DNA of 64,000 nucleotides from Centropus unirufus. Taxonomy: Eukaryota > Chordata > Aves > Cuculiformes > Centropidae. The stretch is taken from NCBI GenBank assembly GCA_013397695.1, contig VYZI01000238.1:682001-746000 (forward strand), read 5' to 3'. The position numbers and the translations under genes were made by a program. The notes beneath the pieces were generated by a model. It did not search any database. It saw only the letters and a list, made by a program, of their open reading frames with translations, and was not told the DNA's origin. Position 1 is the stretch's first letter; each line of letters starts with the position of its first letter. Below are positions 26,501 to 41,500 of the stretch, piece by piece.

Positions 26501-29500
26501 CACACATGAACCATTACATCCAGTATTCACTCTCCCTTCTGTTTTTTTTTCACCAAGACTATCCCCCACCTCACTGAGCTGACCAAGGGCTCCACCAAAT
26601 AAAGAGCATAGTGTTCCCTGTGACTGGCTATGGGCAATTGCTCATCTTCCTTCTCTTTCCCACCCTTGAGCCATTGTTTGCTATAACCATATCTTTATAA
26701 TTCTCCACTCATCATCTGTCCATAAGTCTGTCACCTCGAGCAGAGCTTGGGAAACCATTCCTCTTTCTCCATTAACATCAGCTTCAGAGTGGTGTCAAAG
26801 ACAGCTCGGGGGTTATGAGAACAAGATTCACTTCTCCATTTGGTTTAATTTCACCAAAAAGATTTCCCAGAATGCCTCTGCTATGCTGTTTTGAGCCTTT
26901 CTTCAGAGAATCTTTTTTCCACTGCTCTTTCAAGCACATCCTTTGCCCTCTCCTTTCCAGATATCATTTTCCACTAATATTTCAGGGAAGACAGCTTGTT
27001 TTTTACTACTCCTTCTAGCCACTCTTCATCACCCACATACAATTCAATTGTAAGAAAACATGGTACTAATGCTTCCAGTCACAGGAAGACAACATCAAAG
27101 CACTGGATACTGGCTGTACGATTTACCTCTGTATAGGAAATACCTGAAAGGGCAAGTTATTCAGACAAAATAGATATACCCAAATTAAAGGAAAAATGCA
27201 TAAGCAGAACATTTTTTGCCAGTGGCCTATCAAAACCTGAGATATGAGTGGGTTTGGAGTGAGCCTAGGGAAGTTACTTTACTAGTAGGAAGGTATTAAA
27301 CTTGCAGTATATTTATGCTGCTGTCTGAGTTCATGTCATCCACGGAAAAGCGCTGGCTATTTTATGAGATGTAAGTTCAGAATTGTTTGTTCAAGGAGAC
27401 CTGGATTAGGACAGACAACTCCATGTTGTATAAATGAATCCACCCTTGGAAATAAAGTACATCAAGTTTAATTACTGTCCTTTACTGGACTTGTGGCTAT
27501 GCAGCCATATAAATGTGCTTGGAAATATCAGCTTAGAAATATAACGAGGCAAGGAGTATGACAGAGACGCCTCCTCCAGCACTGCGAGCTCTCTTGCTAT
27601 GACCCCAATGCATTTTTTGGAAAGCAGGGATCAACACCTTCATAATACAGACATTGCTGTCATTTCAAGGTCACACAAGGACACAATCCATTTTGGTACC
27701 CTTGTTTCAGCCACAAGGGTTGGGACATCACAGGATACTTTTACACAGCATCAAAGCAAACAGTTGCCACCTTTCCCACCAAAGCTGCAGCCTCACAAAA
27801 CATCTGTTTGTTTTGTTTCTTCACTCCAGGTAGATTTGCCTGGGTGTTTTACAGCCAGGAGCTCTTTTAGGTCAAAAGTATTTTATTTCTTTTACTATCA
27901 GCCTCAGTCAATCATGGTTGTTTAAGTCCCAGACTTGCAGGTTTATAAAAGTTTGTGGAGTGAAGCCACAATCTTCTGGCTCCCGCCATGAGGGCAAAGA
28001 GACCTGACATGCTTTGTTAACCTTTATAATTCCAGAGATGCCAATTTCCAACTGCTACGTGTCCTTGTGTTGAAGGCATGGCCTTGGGGACCCTCTCCTT
28101 GGCTCTGCTGTGGGATCATACATGAACCTTTTGAATGGCTTCTCCAAAGAAAGGACATTTGCCTCAGAGATGCACAGTCTAACATCAGAGCTCACAAACT
28201 GCTTTGAGATCATAGAAACAGTGCTCTGAAATCAGAAAAAACAAGAGTAGAGGCATATCTTGGAGTGAAAGACAGCCCTTTGGATATGCAGGAGTCCATG
28301 GTAGGAAGGTCTCCCCGGGCTTGCAGAGAACTGCATTTTGTCATGACTCATACCTTGGGTTTAAAGACACCAACAGAGCCCCGAAGGTGTCTTGCTAGAC
28401 ATAAAACAGTGCAAATTCAAACCCTGAGCAGAATAGTGCTGAAGATCTTAGCATCATCAGCATCTGCATGGTCTCTCCAGCTGTGACCCTGGCCACATGG
28501 CTGGCTGCAGAGACCAATCCATTGTGCCCATACACTACCCCAAGTTGGCTCGTACAGGTGAGATGCAGACAGCGTGTTTCTGCACATCAATTTCTGCACA
28601 TTGGTGGGCAAGTCTCAGCCCCCAAAAGATCAAAGCTCTGCTCCCAGCTTCACCGAGCTGCTGAACTTTCCTTTTGCAAACTCTCCATACTCAAAAGCCA
28701 GAAACACTATGATCAAACAACTGTGCCTGAGCAGAGCCAGAAAACATGTAACTCAGCAGGAAGCATTGATTTTGGATATCGGGATGGAGAAGCTAGATAC
28801 TCTCCCACAGCTGTCAATGACAGCTGGGGGAGGACGGACACAAAAGCTGCATGTTTCAAGGCAGATAGGAGGGGACGTCAGGCATCTTCCTATTCCATCC
28901 TCCCTGCTGATAACAGGGGCTGAATCACTGTCTCATTCAGAGCCTGAAGCCTTCATCTTAAACCAGGAAACAAAACAGCAAGTGGGGAGGGAGTCTATGA
29001 GAGCCTATTGGCTGTAGAACAAATCACAAGTCAGGGAGGAGATTTTGCTTCAAACCACCTGCCACAAGCAAGCACGGACCAGATAATAAACGCAAGGCAG
29101 CCCAACCTCCCTGAAAAGAGGGTGATGCCATCCTCATCCCTAGCAGCACTCAAAGTTACTGGGCACCCAACAAGCAGCTCCTCCAAGGCAAACCAGATAG
29201 ACAAAGTGATTGTGGATCACACCCTCCTGCAACAGCGCATTCGGATGCACAGGTCTTGCACAGGAGCATGTGAATACCCAGGACAGACCCAGTCCCTGTA
29301 TCCCCACCTTTTGTAAAGGGCAACAACTGCAGCACCAGAGAAGAGCCTAGCCCAGCTTCAGCTGAAAGCCCAGCTTGGTAAGGTGAGAAAAAAGGCTCTA
29401 ATGTCTTAGGCTGCAGTTACAGCAGAACATCTCAAGGGCAGGGCATGAGGTACCTAGGAAGAGAGAGCTCAGCGGGACAGCAAGAAACAAAAAGTGAAAT

Positions 29501-32500
29501 GAAAACATAAGACTCTCTTTTTCACCTCGCTGCAAGCCCAGTGCATTTATCACTTCAAGGTGGGGAAGACAACAGCGTTTTCCTGCCAGCTAGGGAGAGC
29601 AGCACAGTCTAGGAAAGGCAAAAATACACAGCAGAGATTCAATCCTCAAATCAAATCCAGGCTGTAAATGCAGAGAAGATTGCTCCCTGTTGCCAGAAAG
29701 CAGAAGGCAGCAGCCAGAAGAGCATGAATTCTGCTGGGTGGGCAGCCGAGAGGGAGCTGTGATACATCAGGGCCAAGTAAGACTGCACCACAAGCCTTTG
29801 CTTTGCCTCCAGGCTTGGCAACAGGATAAATCAAAGCCAGGAGGATTTCAGTATATTTTCCTCCTCCCCTAGGACAGTAAGCTTTGTTGCTGCCTGATTT
29901 ACAGAAGGAGTGCTTTGAAACATGTGTCAAATTCACCTTGGTAATGGAGGATAACAAAACCCAAAACACCATCGCTTTCCTTTTTAAACCCTGTTTGAAA
30001 ACAAACAAACAAACCAGAAAGCATAAAAGGCTTTTGAAATCTCTCTGAACCTATATCACTCAGGGCAACTTTTTCCTGTGCCAGCCCCTTGTCCCTCTCC
30101 TTCCACATGTTTCTCCCTCCCTCTGCATTAGCCACCTGGAAAAGCCACCACACAGAGTCCGCTCAGCACAGCAAGGACTTGCATTTCCTTTTGCAGGTGC
30201 TTTCCCTGACATTCAAGTCCCCCAGGTGCAGTTTCCTCAGGCTGGTGTGGGGACACCAAACCACAAGCACATGCTGACGAGGCCCTTGGAAGGTTTCCCT
30301 CCCAAGGAAGGTTCTGTGCCAGGCACTAAGCATTGCCATGTCATTGCACCTCAGGTACCTCTAGGCAGGATGGACCACTGGTGGAAATCACAGACAGGAA
30401 GAGAAACCTGCTAGGGGCATAAGTGCCAGCTCACTCATCCCTCATTTCATCTTCCCATTGAAGCCAGTTGTCCTTTCCACCCCACAGGAGCTCAAACCGT
30501 GACGGGAACCAGTCCTTTTAGTAAGAAAATCCTTGCTAGAGGGCATGAGGGCATCTACATTATAGTGCACAGACACTCAAGCAGACTTAAAACCAACCAG
30601 AAAGCATATTTGAAAAAGTTTAGTCAGAGCAGCCAGAGCTCCTGAGCTGAGGCTCAGCCACGGGAGGAGGCATCAGTCCCCTGGGGGGTGACACACAGCA
30701 GTTAATGCTCCTCCATCCTGCCCTTTTCCCAGTATTATTGAGCCAAAAGCAAGGGTGTTTAAATGCAGCCCCTATCAGCTCCTCAACCAGAGCCATCCTC
30801 TGATTGGTTTTAAGACCAATTTATATAGCTACACCCTGCCACAATGAAACCAGGCAGAAAACACTTTGCTAGGCCCACTTGTTCAGATCTTTCCCCTTTC
30901 TGCACCCAGACAAAAACTCTATCTTAAAAAGAGAAAGGAAAAAAAATAATAAAAGGAATGGCAATGGCTCTCTCACACAGACACATGCGCCCTTCCTCCT
31001 CCTCCCAGAACAGCTGCAGCCTGGTGCCAAGACGTTCACCTGGGATGCGAGGGAGGCCACGGTCAGCCGACGAGTGCAGAAATGGCAGTGACAGTAAACC
31101 ATGCCCAGTGAAGAATGGGAGATATTACAAGGATGAGAGTAAATATCTAAATGAGCCTCTGAGGAGAGAAAACAAACCAAACCATGAAATGTTCAGCAGC
31201 AGCACCATCAGCATCCAAGGGCAAGGTCTCTAACCTCTCTGCCGGGCTGTCAGGCTCAATAAAACGGACGAGAGGTGGGGAGGACAGGGTTTCGGTAGCA
31301 AAGATGCCTCCCTGGAGCTGAAGTCCAAAGCCATTCAAAGGGTCTCCCCTGAGCACCACCTCTGTTGTCTCCGTGTGGACTATCTGCCCGCCAGGACCCA
31401 CTGTGCTGGAGGCCAGTGACACTGAGAGGAGGAAAGAGGCAGAAGGTCAGGGTAGTCACTATCAGTAAAGCAGGTCTGGTCACAGATCTCAGTCTGCCAT
31501 GGGGAGGACAGCGACCACGCGTGAGGGAGGCACTGCCAGTGCCAAGATGAGCAGCCCTACCCCATCTACCAGTCAGCAATAAGGACAGCAAGGAAAGCAT
31601 GCACCCCCTGTCCAATCCAGTCCCACTCTTACATGAGCTCTTGTGCTCCTTCTTCTTCTGCCTTCTCCTCAGCATGGTGGTGCGGGGACTCATGGGGTGG
31701 GAGCTGCGAGGTAGCGTGTTTGAGTTCTGGCAGGGGAAGCCCTGGGCGTTCATGGTGGGAGATGAGAAGTTGGCAGCCACTAGAGCTGGGGAAATACAGA
31801 GCGTGTTAAGGATAGGCAGAGAGAAGTGTGTCAGCAGGTTCAGGAAATGGGTGTTCAGCTAATACCTGATGTGTTTGGACTAGCTCCTGCTTCCCAGCCC
31901 TAGGGCTCAAGATCCTGGTGAAAACCATGTCCTGGTCTTGCAGCTCCAGGAGAGCTGTGAGAGTGAGCTTGGGCTGAAGATGGGCATCACTGCCTGGTGT
32001 GCAGTGACTAGGATGCCTGTCGCAGCAGCAACTAGGCTGCCTGTCATTGCATCCAGGCCATCAGGTGAGATGAGCATCATGAATGCAGGAAAGCTCCAGC
32101 AGGTTGGCACAAGGGTACTAACAAACTTTAAATACATAGGAAAAGAAACCACAGCTTGAACTTGAGCTGCTGGGCAAACCGGGCTTCCCAACACACATTC
32201 CTCCCTATCTTGCTGTCATAAGACAAGGAACTTGGGGCTGAACAGGGCCTGTGTCCTGCAACAGGTGAGTTCACAGAGAAATTTTGAAACAGCTATAATC
32301 CTGCTCCTTACGGGTTGCACAGCACCAGGGCTGAGCTGGATGTGTTGCTGTACCACATTCCTACATGGTACCAGTGCTGCCCTCCTTGTCCCACAGCAAC
32401 ACATTTTTGTCCTCGTTCATAAGAAACCAGGCACTGGGGTGAGGGGTCAGAGGATGAGAGCATGGAAGCACAGCTCTGCCCAGCACACGGCTCTCACTGT

Positions 32501-35500
32501 GGTAACCCGGGCGGCAGATACTGATTCTGCACCTCAGAACTGGAGCTGTGTAAACAGTCCCAGGTAACCAAGGAGGAAACAAGTGACATTTGTGGCTATG
32601 GAGTTGGATATTACTGCAATGGAAGGGCACAACATGAATGAACACGCGCGGAGTTGGGGACGATGCTGTGTGCTGGGGTTACATTTGCAGTAATCCTGTC
32701 CAGACGTCTGGTTCCACGTAGGTGTCTTGCAGTGCCCGGGGTGGTGGGTGTGACAGTAGTTGACACAGGGGTCCCAACAGTGGTGGTGGTCACTCTTCTG
32801 TACCTTGACTGATGGCACCCAGGGAACAGAAATCATCACAGGCAGGAAGGATTAGTGAGAGAAAGAAAAGGCAAGAAGCATAAGCCAGGAGACTGTGGAA
32901 AAGAGCCCGATTTTGGCTCTGACCAAGTCAAAATTCAACCACTGCGTGTCAAGCACCAGCAGCAAAAATGCATCCCCAGATAACCTCATGACACTTGATG
33001 CAAAGTGGCAGACATCCACCCCTTCCCTATCAAAACCTCTGTATCCTGAGCCAACAGCCTGACTAAGCCATGCTGGCAGGGCACAGATGTCATTAACATT
33101 TGCAGTCTGTTGTGCGACATGCAGAAGCTCCCTCCAGCCACGAGTTCCCAGCAGAGGCCATCAGCATTATCTGACAGCACTAGGGAAACCTCCTTGTGCT
33201 GTTTCCCACCTTGCTGCCCCTCCTGGGGACAAGGCACAACGCCTTCCACACATACCAAGGACTGTTTTGAGCACTTTGCTTGGCTTCAGCATTTGGTTGT
33301 TTATCGGCTGCTTTTGGCTGGGAATCCATCACAGGGCACATATGGATCAAAGAGAAGAAGCTGAGGCCTGCCTCTAGCTCACCAGAACAAAAGGGATTTT
33401 ACATGCTGCTCCTTCAAGGCAATTACAGAGGCCACTGACAGAGGAAGAGATGCCAACACTGTGGCAAACTGCAAATTAAAACATGGCACCAAGGTGGTAG
33501 ACTTTAGTCAAAGGCACATGACTGCTTCAGCTTCAACATTCACAACTGCTTTAGCTTCAACCCTTACTCCAGCCCAGCAAGCTGGCAGAAATCCATTGCA
33601 GCACAACACCCATCACCTGGAAATCCCTTGTTCCAGAAACTGTGGCTTTGGAACACTAGGTCAAGACGCCACGAGTCTCCTCTGAAGTACCTCAAGCATC
33701 TCCTCAGCACAGGTCTCCCATCTGCTCCCACTGACATTCCTTTCAACCCTGAACAGCTCAGGCTCGGATTGGCTTTCCTTGCCCAACAGCACTGGGTTTT
33801 CTCTCCTCAATCTGCACTGTGTTGCCTGGGTCTATTTTCTTCTGAAAGGAATTGCTGGCTAATGGGCAAGATTGGAAGTGTCTCTTTTATTCGGCTAAGC
33901 ATGAACAACGTCCCACAGTGGAACATCACTGCAGCCAAGAGTTATCCCAGAGCTCTTAGCCTTGCAACCACATGCACTGATTGGCAACTGCCTTTCCAGA
34001 ATGAGATGCCCTCAGGCTCTGCATCCTCCAAGCAGACAGAAATGCCAAGAGCACTGGTACTACCAGAGCTTTCTGAGGGTGCAAACCTGGCATATGGACT
34101 TAGACCACCCAGAGATCTCATCTAAACGTCATCTGTTAGGACCTTTAAGAGCAAAAACCCATTTTGCATGTATGCATCACAGGCATCAAATCATTTAGGT
34201 CAGGTTTTCCAACCAATAAAGGGATTTTATTCAGTCTTCGTTAAACATTTAGTGAGTTTAGCACTTAGGCTATCAAGCTCTTAAAAAAATAGACTAGAGT
34301 TCTAGAGTTTCTATTTTGTGGATTCCAAAGTAAATTCACAGCCAGGCAGCTTTTAAAAACAAAAATTAAATTGATAAGTGTAGCTACATTTAGACAAAAA
34401 GGAAAGGTCTTAATAAAATTAAATACTTTGAATATGTGGAAAAGAACTTATGGGCATATATACAAAAATCACTTAATCCATTTATAGTAATTAGAACTCT
34501 TCCATTTGTCTATAAATTCTTAGCTCATATCTGACAACTGAAAAAATTGCCTTTGAAACTCAGCTGTCAGAGCACTGGGGAAGAGAAGAGATCTTGGACA
34601 ATTCTGTGATAAAAAACCACAACAGTCTTTCCCAAGCTTTTGCACATTATCCCTGCCTGGGGACACCCATCCATCCCAGCACCGCTCCTGGGCACCACCT
34701 GCTCCTGCTGATCTAGTGAGCAGGATGTAATCCTCCCACAAACTCTCCAAAGGGCCTCAGAGCCACAGAGAAAGCAAAGCCAGTTTGACAAATCTCGTGC
34801 TTCAGCTTTAGACCATATATTTACATGGCAGCTGTAGCTTCAGATCCCACTCCACCTCCTCAATAACTGGATTTTGATTGCATGAGAAACCACGTTTTAA
34901 AAATATAACGTCAAGCCCCATGCAGACACATGCTGGAAAGACTCAGTGCTGGCTGCAAGTGCTGAGCAGGGACACATCTACGTGTTCTCCTCAGCTGCTT
35001 TCCCCAGGCTGTGCTCTCCTGCCAACTGTGACAGTTTGCTTTTGCAGGTCTCCTTTTTCCTCACTGCCCCTGTTTGTTTCCCTCAATTCAGAAAAAGCAG
35101 CCTATGGAGTGGCACTGGGCATCTGGAGCAGAAGGCTACATCTCTCCCAGGTTCAAACGCAGTTTGCCAACCTTTGAGCAGTTCTTGGCTGTGCACCATG
35201 GGCTCCATGGTGCTGTGGCTGGTTACACCACTGAGGAGACCTGCATTGTGAGCTGTCCCTCTTGCCCAAAGTGCTTTCCTGCCTGCCCCCACTAGCTCTC
35301 TTCCCCATCTCCATCAGCACCAGTGAAGGCTGAAGCCCAAGCACTTGCCTTCATCCACACACATCTGCCTCCTAACAGTCATACAGATGAACAGTCTTCT
35401 ACGATCCCTCACATTTTAAGATCTTAATCTAAAGTGGGAACAATTTTTATATTGCTTATTTTTCATAATCATGTGTTGCAATTATTCACCCAAGTTTGTG

Positions 35501-38500
35501 TTCTGCATTTCTGCCACAAAAAACTGATCTGATGGATGGAACTTTGGGTAACTGAACACACCCAAGCTGTCCTTCCACAGATCCTCCTCCTGAGCTGCTG
35601 CTGAATGCACATATTCTGAAAGAAGATTAGGTCCAGGGCACTAATGGAAGGAGAACAGTTCATTCTAACAGCCATTGAAAAAGGATTATAATTTTCCATT
35701 TTTTTCTTGGGAACAAAGGTCAAGTCATCCGTATCCTTCGTTAAAATGCTTTAATTCTGCACAAATTGGACTGGATGTTTAAGAGATTTATTTCTAGACA
35801 CGGAGATGTTATTAGAGTGGATGTTTCACCACATCACATTAAACATGACAACACAGATATTTTCTTCCCTGCCCCAAACCACCCTAGAAGAAAGTAGACA
35901 AAGCAGCTGTGTTCAGGGCTACTTTGCATCAATATTGTTAAAATGTGTGTTCCCAAGGGACAAGTGATTGAAAATGGTTGTAAAAGGGGCTGGTTCAGTC
36001 ACACCTGAAACACCTGGATTAGAAGACCATCAATATGGACAGTAAGAAAACTGGAAGCAAGAGTTGCAACAAATCTACCAGTACTGAGGCTGTGGTCACA
36101 ATGAGGTTTTCTTGAGAGCCTGAGTGAGCCTGTCAGAAGAAGAAATCAAAGGTGGGCAACAAGGATTCTTATCGGTGAATTCCTAATGACATTCATAGGC
36201 TTTTGAGGTTTGATTTCACTAGAGTCAGAGCTTTTTCTTTTCCTCAGTGTTTATTTGGTCTGTGGGGGTGGAAAACAGCAGCTACAGATGCATTCACTCT
36301 ACCCCTGGCTGCTCAGACACTGCAGCCATTCAAACAGGATGGTTCCGAAGATGAACACTTATGTTACAGCTTTGTTTCTTAAGGAAGCCCAGCCTAGATA
36401 CCGACACGTATTTACAAAGCTTTACCATTCCCCAGCAAATGAAAGCTGAGCTTCTAAATACATATGCCAGCACCCAGGCTGCTTTCCTCCCTTCTCCATT
36501 AAAGTCTCTTATTTGAAGCACTAAGGAAGCAGTTTGCGCAGCACTCAGCACTGCAAACCCTGGGATTCCCAACTCCTATTTCCCCATTCAAACACAGATG
36601 TTACCTTCTTTTTTTCCCCATCCACATCCTTGAAGAATGTCATCTAATCACAGGCATTTCATCAAAACATCTTTTTTTTTAACTTCACAGATGTCTCTCT
36701 TTGGAGTCTGCCATCAGCATTTAAAAGCAGTGAGAACCCCTCAAATGAGTTTTGAGGGCAAATAAAAGCGTTTGCACAGAGGACACACCTGTTTCTGGAG
36801 GCTTCAAAGGCAGCCTGCTTTGGTGAACAGGTAAGATCTCCAGCTTGACATTTTCTGAAGTGGCAGCTAAAAGCTGAGTTGCCTCTAATAAGGAGCAGTG
36901 CTCTGTGCTCGTGCCATCAATGGAGAGAATATGGTCGCCAACATGCAACGCGCCACATCTGCAAAGGAAACACGAAGTCAAGTAATTATACATATGGCCA
37001 AAATCCATGTCCTTGCAGTTGGGAGCAGAAATACAAAATCCAACTGTGAACTTGTGTGAATTTGTGTGATTTTTGTCATTTTTAATTTTTTTGTCACTAC
37101 CAATGTGAACCTTATGTTCAAGTGTTTCCCAAAATGCCAACCAAGATGGTTCATGTTTGAGTCAATGCTGCTGATGGCTTGAGAAAGTTCATTTAAGTTT
37201 TTAATAGTGGCCACACATAGCGAGTCCAGATGGCTGAGGGTTCACCCAGTGGTGCAGTTAAGGCATGTGAGCCAGCAGTTCAGCTCAGCGACAAAACTAA
37301 CCACAGCCAGGGCTGGAGAACAGGCTGCATCCTCATGTAAGGGTGATCAGTTCACTTTTTCATAAGGGAACAGCTCCAGCAGAAGTTTCTGGAATAGCTT
37401 TTGCCATTTCAGGGCAGTCAAATCTGAGGTTTCTGAAACAGAGCTCAGCTTTCACATGGACTGAGTGACATTCATTCCCAGCAAGGAGTGTCCATGCTAT
37501 CAGGTCAGGTATTTTTAGCATGCTTAGAGCTAAGAGTATGTGGACATGACCTTTTCAAGGTGAGGCAGGGAAGAACGGTATATAACTAACAAACTGACAA
37601 AAAAGCAGCAGAGAAAGTAAAAGCAGAGCTACAAGTAGCCTGTTCAGTTCTGTACCTGTCCACCACACTGGCCGGCTTGATCTTGTCGATCACAATGACC
37701 TGCTTGTTCCGGTGTGTGGTCGTCGTCAGTGTGATTCCTAGTGTAGACCCTGGAGTCTTTGCTATTTCAACCAATAGAGGACCTGAAGCATTTGCTACAG
37801 TATCTGCAAAACAAGAGATCATTCAAAGACACTCTTCATCCAGCCTTTCCCATTCCTAAATGCAGGAGGCTGGCCAATCATGCCGATTTGTCATGCATGC
37901 CAGCAAACCTGTAGTTTGGACATCCTGCAGCCTGTATCACGCAGTAACTGAAAGAAGTAAATTCAAGATGCAAAATCATTTCTGCACAAAATATGTATGA
38001 TAATGAAGGGAACAGATATTACAATTCACTCATGGAATGAACACCCCAACTCTTTTCTTGGAGTTAAATAGCAGGATTGAGGAAGTGATTGCTCCAAGGC
38101 TGTGCAGCAGTCGCATCAACAGTATTAAATGCACAAAAAAGGAAGATCAGCAGATCACTGTTACAGGCTTCTTTCCAAGCAAGCAAACAAAAAAAGGCAC
38201 AAAGAGAAGGAGAATCCTGCTTCCTGAAGCACTCAAAAGTCTTGTGTGCTGATGACCACCACACAAGTCAGTCAAACCCTGTGTTCTTCAGAACCAGCTT
38301 CAAAATTCCACCTCAGCCTGCTTGTTTCAACTCCTCCAGTGTGATAGTGGGAGCAGAGACACAGAGCACGTTATCACCACCACACAACCCACAACCAGCA
38401 CCCTGTGTGTATTTTGACCCCCTCACAAAAAGCAGTTCACAGAAACCCAGCTGTTGACTTCAAAGGAAAGGCCAGTAAAGCACTCTGAGACCTCGATGCC

Positions 38501-41500
38501 TCTCAGTCCTTCATTATTCATAGTAAGACTTTTCTCTTCCAAACCTACACTCCACTAAAAATGCTGATGCTACCTGACTCGGGAACTTGATGCACGACTC
38601 TTTTTCACTCTCTGAGAAACAGAAGCATTGATGCAGATCCTGGAGGGTAAGCCACAGCAAGGTCTTTCCTGAGCCTTGTTGAAGATGCTGAGTCTCTGGA
38701 GAAAGAACTTTCCCATGGAAATTTCCCCAGGAGAACATGCAGAGATGTTCATGCTCTGGTCTACTCACAGTGCCCTTTTTCCCCAGGGAACGAAAGAAGA
38801 GAAATAAGCTATTCTAAAACATTATGCAGGTTTTAAATAAAAGACTGTTCATTCTCTGTTGAAAAGGATCACAGGGAGACCTGAAGGCCCTTGAAGGACC
38901 ACAGCTCCAGTTCAATCAAAAGATACACAAAACAGCCAGCTAAAGTCCGTGGAGGGTGCACTAGAGCCTTCATTAGGAAGAAAGATCTCTTCCGACGGCA
39001 AGCACCAGTTATACATTTGTTTTACAGCCCATGTGTGTCCACCACTGTCCTCTGAAAAAGAGCAGAAGCTTATATTGACCCAACTGAAGGGAAGGAGATA
39101 GGAAAATATTTTATAGAAAAAAAAGCTTGCTGGAGTTTCAAGGACAATACCGATTCCTCCTGGTTTATTCAGCATCCAAGCTTCTCAGCTTTGCCAAGAG
39201 AAGTGTTTCCCAGGGCAGGTCTCAGCACAATGGTGAGAGGAAAGGTCTCTGGGTACCTTCTCCCATGCCAGGACCTAGATATTAATAAGACTGTAGGAAA
39301 TCACAGTCCTGCCTCCAGCCCACGGTCCCTCCCCGCCCTGTACAGCACACTCCACCCCACCTCCCCTTTTAATTCTCATCTCCAATGGCATAGAGATAAT
39401 TGCTCTAAACCCATCTGAGAGAGGTATTAGTTGGGGAAATACCATCCAAGCCTCTATTAATTATTCTGGGTAAAAATTTGGCTCAAATCAAAGGTCAGGA
39501 GTCTGCAATCTATTAATATTTGTGAGGCATGATTAACATGGCGCTATTACACCCAAGCTAATTTAAAAAGAAACATGGAAAGGCCAGGCCAGGGCAGGCA
39601 ATAATCCTACTGTAGGAGGTCAATTGTTGTTGCTGCTTTGGCACCATGAGGTGTTTCTGCACCATCAGCCAGAGCTGCAACCTCAACCAACAAGACAGCC
39701 AGCACACATCCCTCAGCTTGTATGGCTGCAGCAGAGCACGTGTATCATGGTTTTCACTTCTGTTCCCTGCAGTTGTACAGGCCAAGCACTGCTTTGTAAT
39801 TTTGTCCCTAGCCCATATAATGAATCAAGTGAACTGGGTGGCACATGTTCCTCAAGCCCCTTCACTACGTTTTCAGAATGGTAATCAAGAGGGCTCCCTT
39901 CAGGCTAATAACATCCCCATTCTACTTCCAGGACCTGCTCTTCCCTTGCTTCATGGTGCTCCTGTGGCTGGTAAAGAGAATATCTGTAATAGTGTGATTT
40001 GGGGTATGATGCACATTGCAGTTTTTAGCTGCTGCCTGGCAAAACTCTCAAGCCACGTGTTCTGCGTCATCTTGCCTTAAAAGAAAGGAGAAGTATATTC
40101 CTTTACAGGTCTGGGGAGAAGCACTCTCTATGCAGAAACTACCGAGAAAAGGGCCTGGTTTTGAATCTTGGAGAGTATCTGTTTGCTGTCCACTGTACAG
40201 CAAAATAAGATGGGGAAGCACTGCATAAAATCCTGCCACCACTCGGTGCCCACACAACCCTAACAGTTTTAGGTGGGAGAGTTACTCCAGAAGAACTACC
40301 AAGTCACCTTCATAGCTAGTTTTGTTCCAAGTCAGATATTAAAACCATCAGCTTTCTGCAACACAGGCACCAGGGGATCATACAAACAACAAAACCCCAA
40401 ACAAGCCCATTTCTTACGCACCACTAATTGTTTGCTGCTGTTCAGACTTGACAGGTCTGTGCAAAATCCCTCCTTAACCTTGCTTGCCCCTTCCCTGCAC
40501 AGGGTTACCAGCCCAGCCCAGCCAGCCTGCAAGGAGAGAGCAGACATCCCTTCCTGACTGCTGCAGTTACCACAATCACAGTGAAACAGAAAGGTAGTAA
40601 AATAGGGTTTGGGTAGTTTCTATGTTCCACCATTTCAGTGGTTCTACTTTTTCATTAATACCAGCCAATTTGTAAAGATAAGATGCTCCTGTAGCATGGC
40701 AGAAGCCATGCAGCCTGTAGAAAACTTCCAAGGCATCAGTTTTGCCTTCCAGTTCTCCCAGTGGAGTATGTGACTGCATGGCAGAGGGTTGCCCAGGTCC
40801 TGCTAGCCTGCTCCCATCTGGGAGAACCAGTATGTCCACACTTGAAGACTTTCTGCAGAAAGGAAGTGCAAAACCCGGGGAAAGGAGACGCAAAAGGAAA
40901 CGGGAAGCCCCCAGGGTTGGCATAAGGAGCTCTCTTATGCTGGTGCAACTCTCTTGCATATTGCATGGAGTGAGTTCTGGCATTCTCAGCTCTCTCTTCC
41001 TTGAGGGTGGTGTGGTACTAAACTCTCAGCTTCAGATTCATTTTATTTTCCTCCTCACTGACAAATCACAGAACAACTTGACACAATGAACTCCTATTCC
41101 TCACCAGGTCCTAGGCTTAAACATGCTGGACCAGTTTGTGAGATCCGCAGAAAAGACTGGAATTTAGTCCAGCTTGTGGCTCCCGTGGAGGCAGAAACCC
41201 CTCTGGAGACATAACGCTCCATCAAAATCCAACGCACAGCTCAATGAGCTTCTAGAACCAACACAGCTTCAGACTCTGTGGTAACCTTAAACTCATTAAC
41301 GACACTCCCTGCAGTAACAGCTGTGTGTCACAAAGCCAGCTCAAAATGACTTTACAGTAGCTAATAATAAATCTTTTCCCAGGGCTTGAAACAGATAATC
41401 AAATGAAAAAAAAAGGCAAACCACCAGCCCTTCAAACCCTCAAACTTAATAGCTAACATGCAGAACACAAAACACACACCCTCTGCCCTGCAGTAAATTC

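Noticed and set aside
33628..34125. 165-codon plus-strand open frame followed by an AATAAA at about 34215
   Set aside because: No recognisable protein features. A single AATAAA in AT-rich intron is not evidence of a gene.
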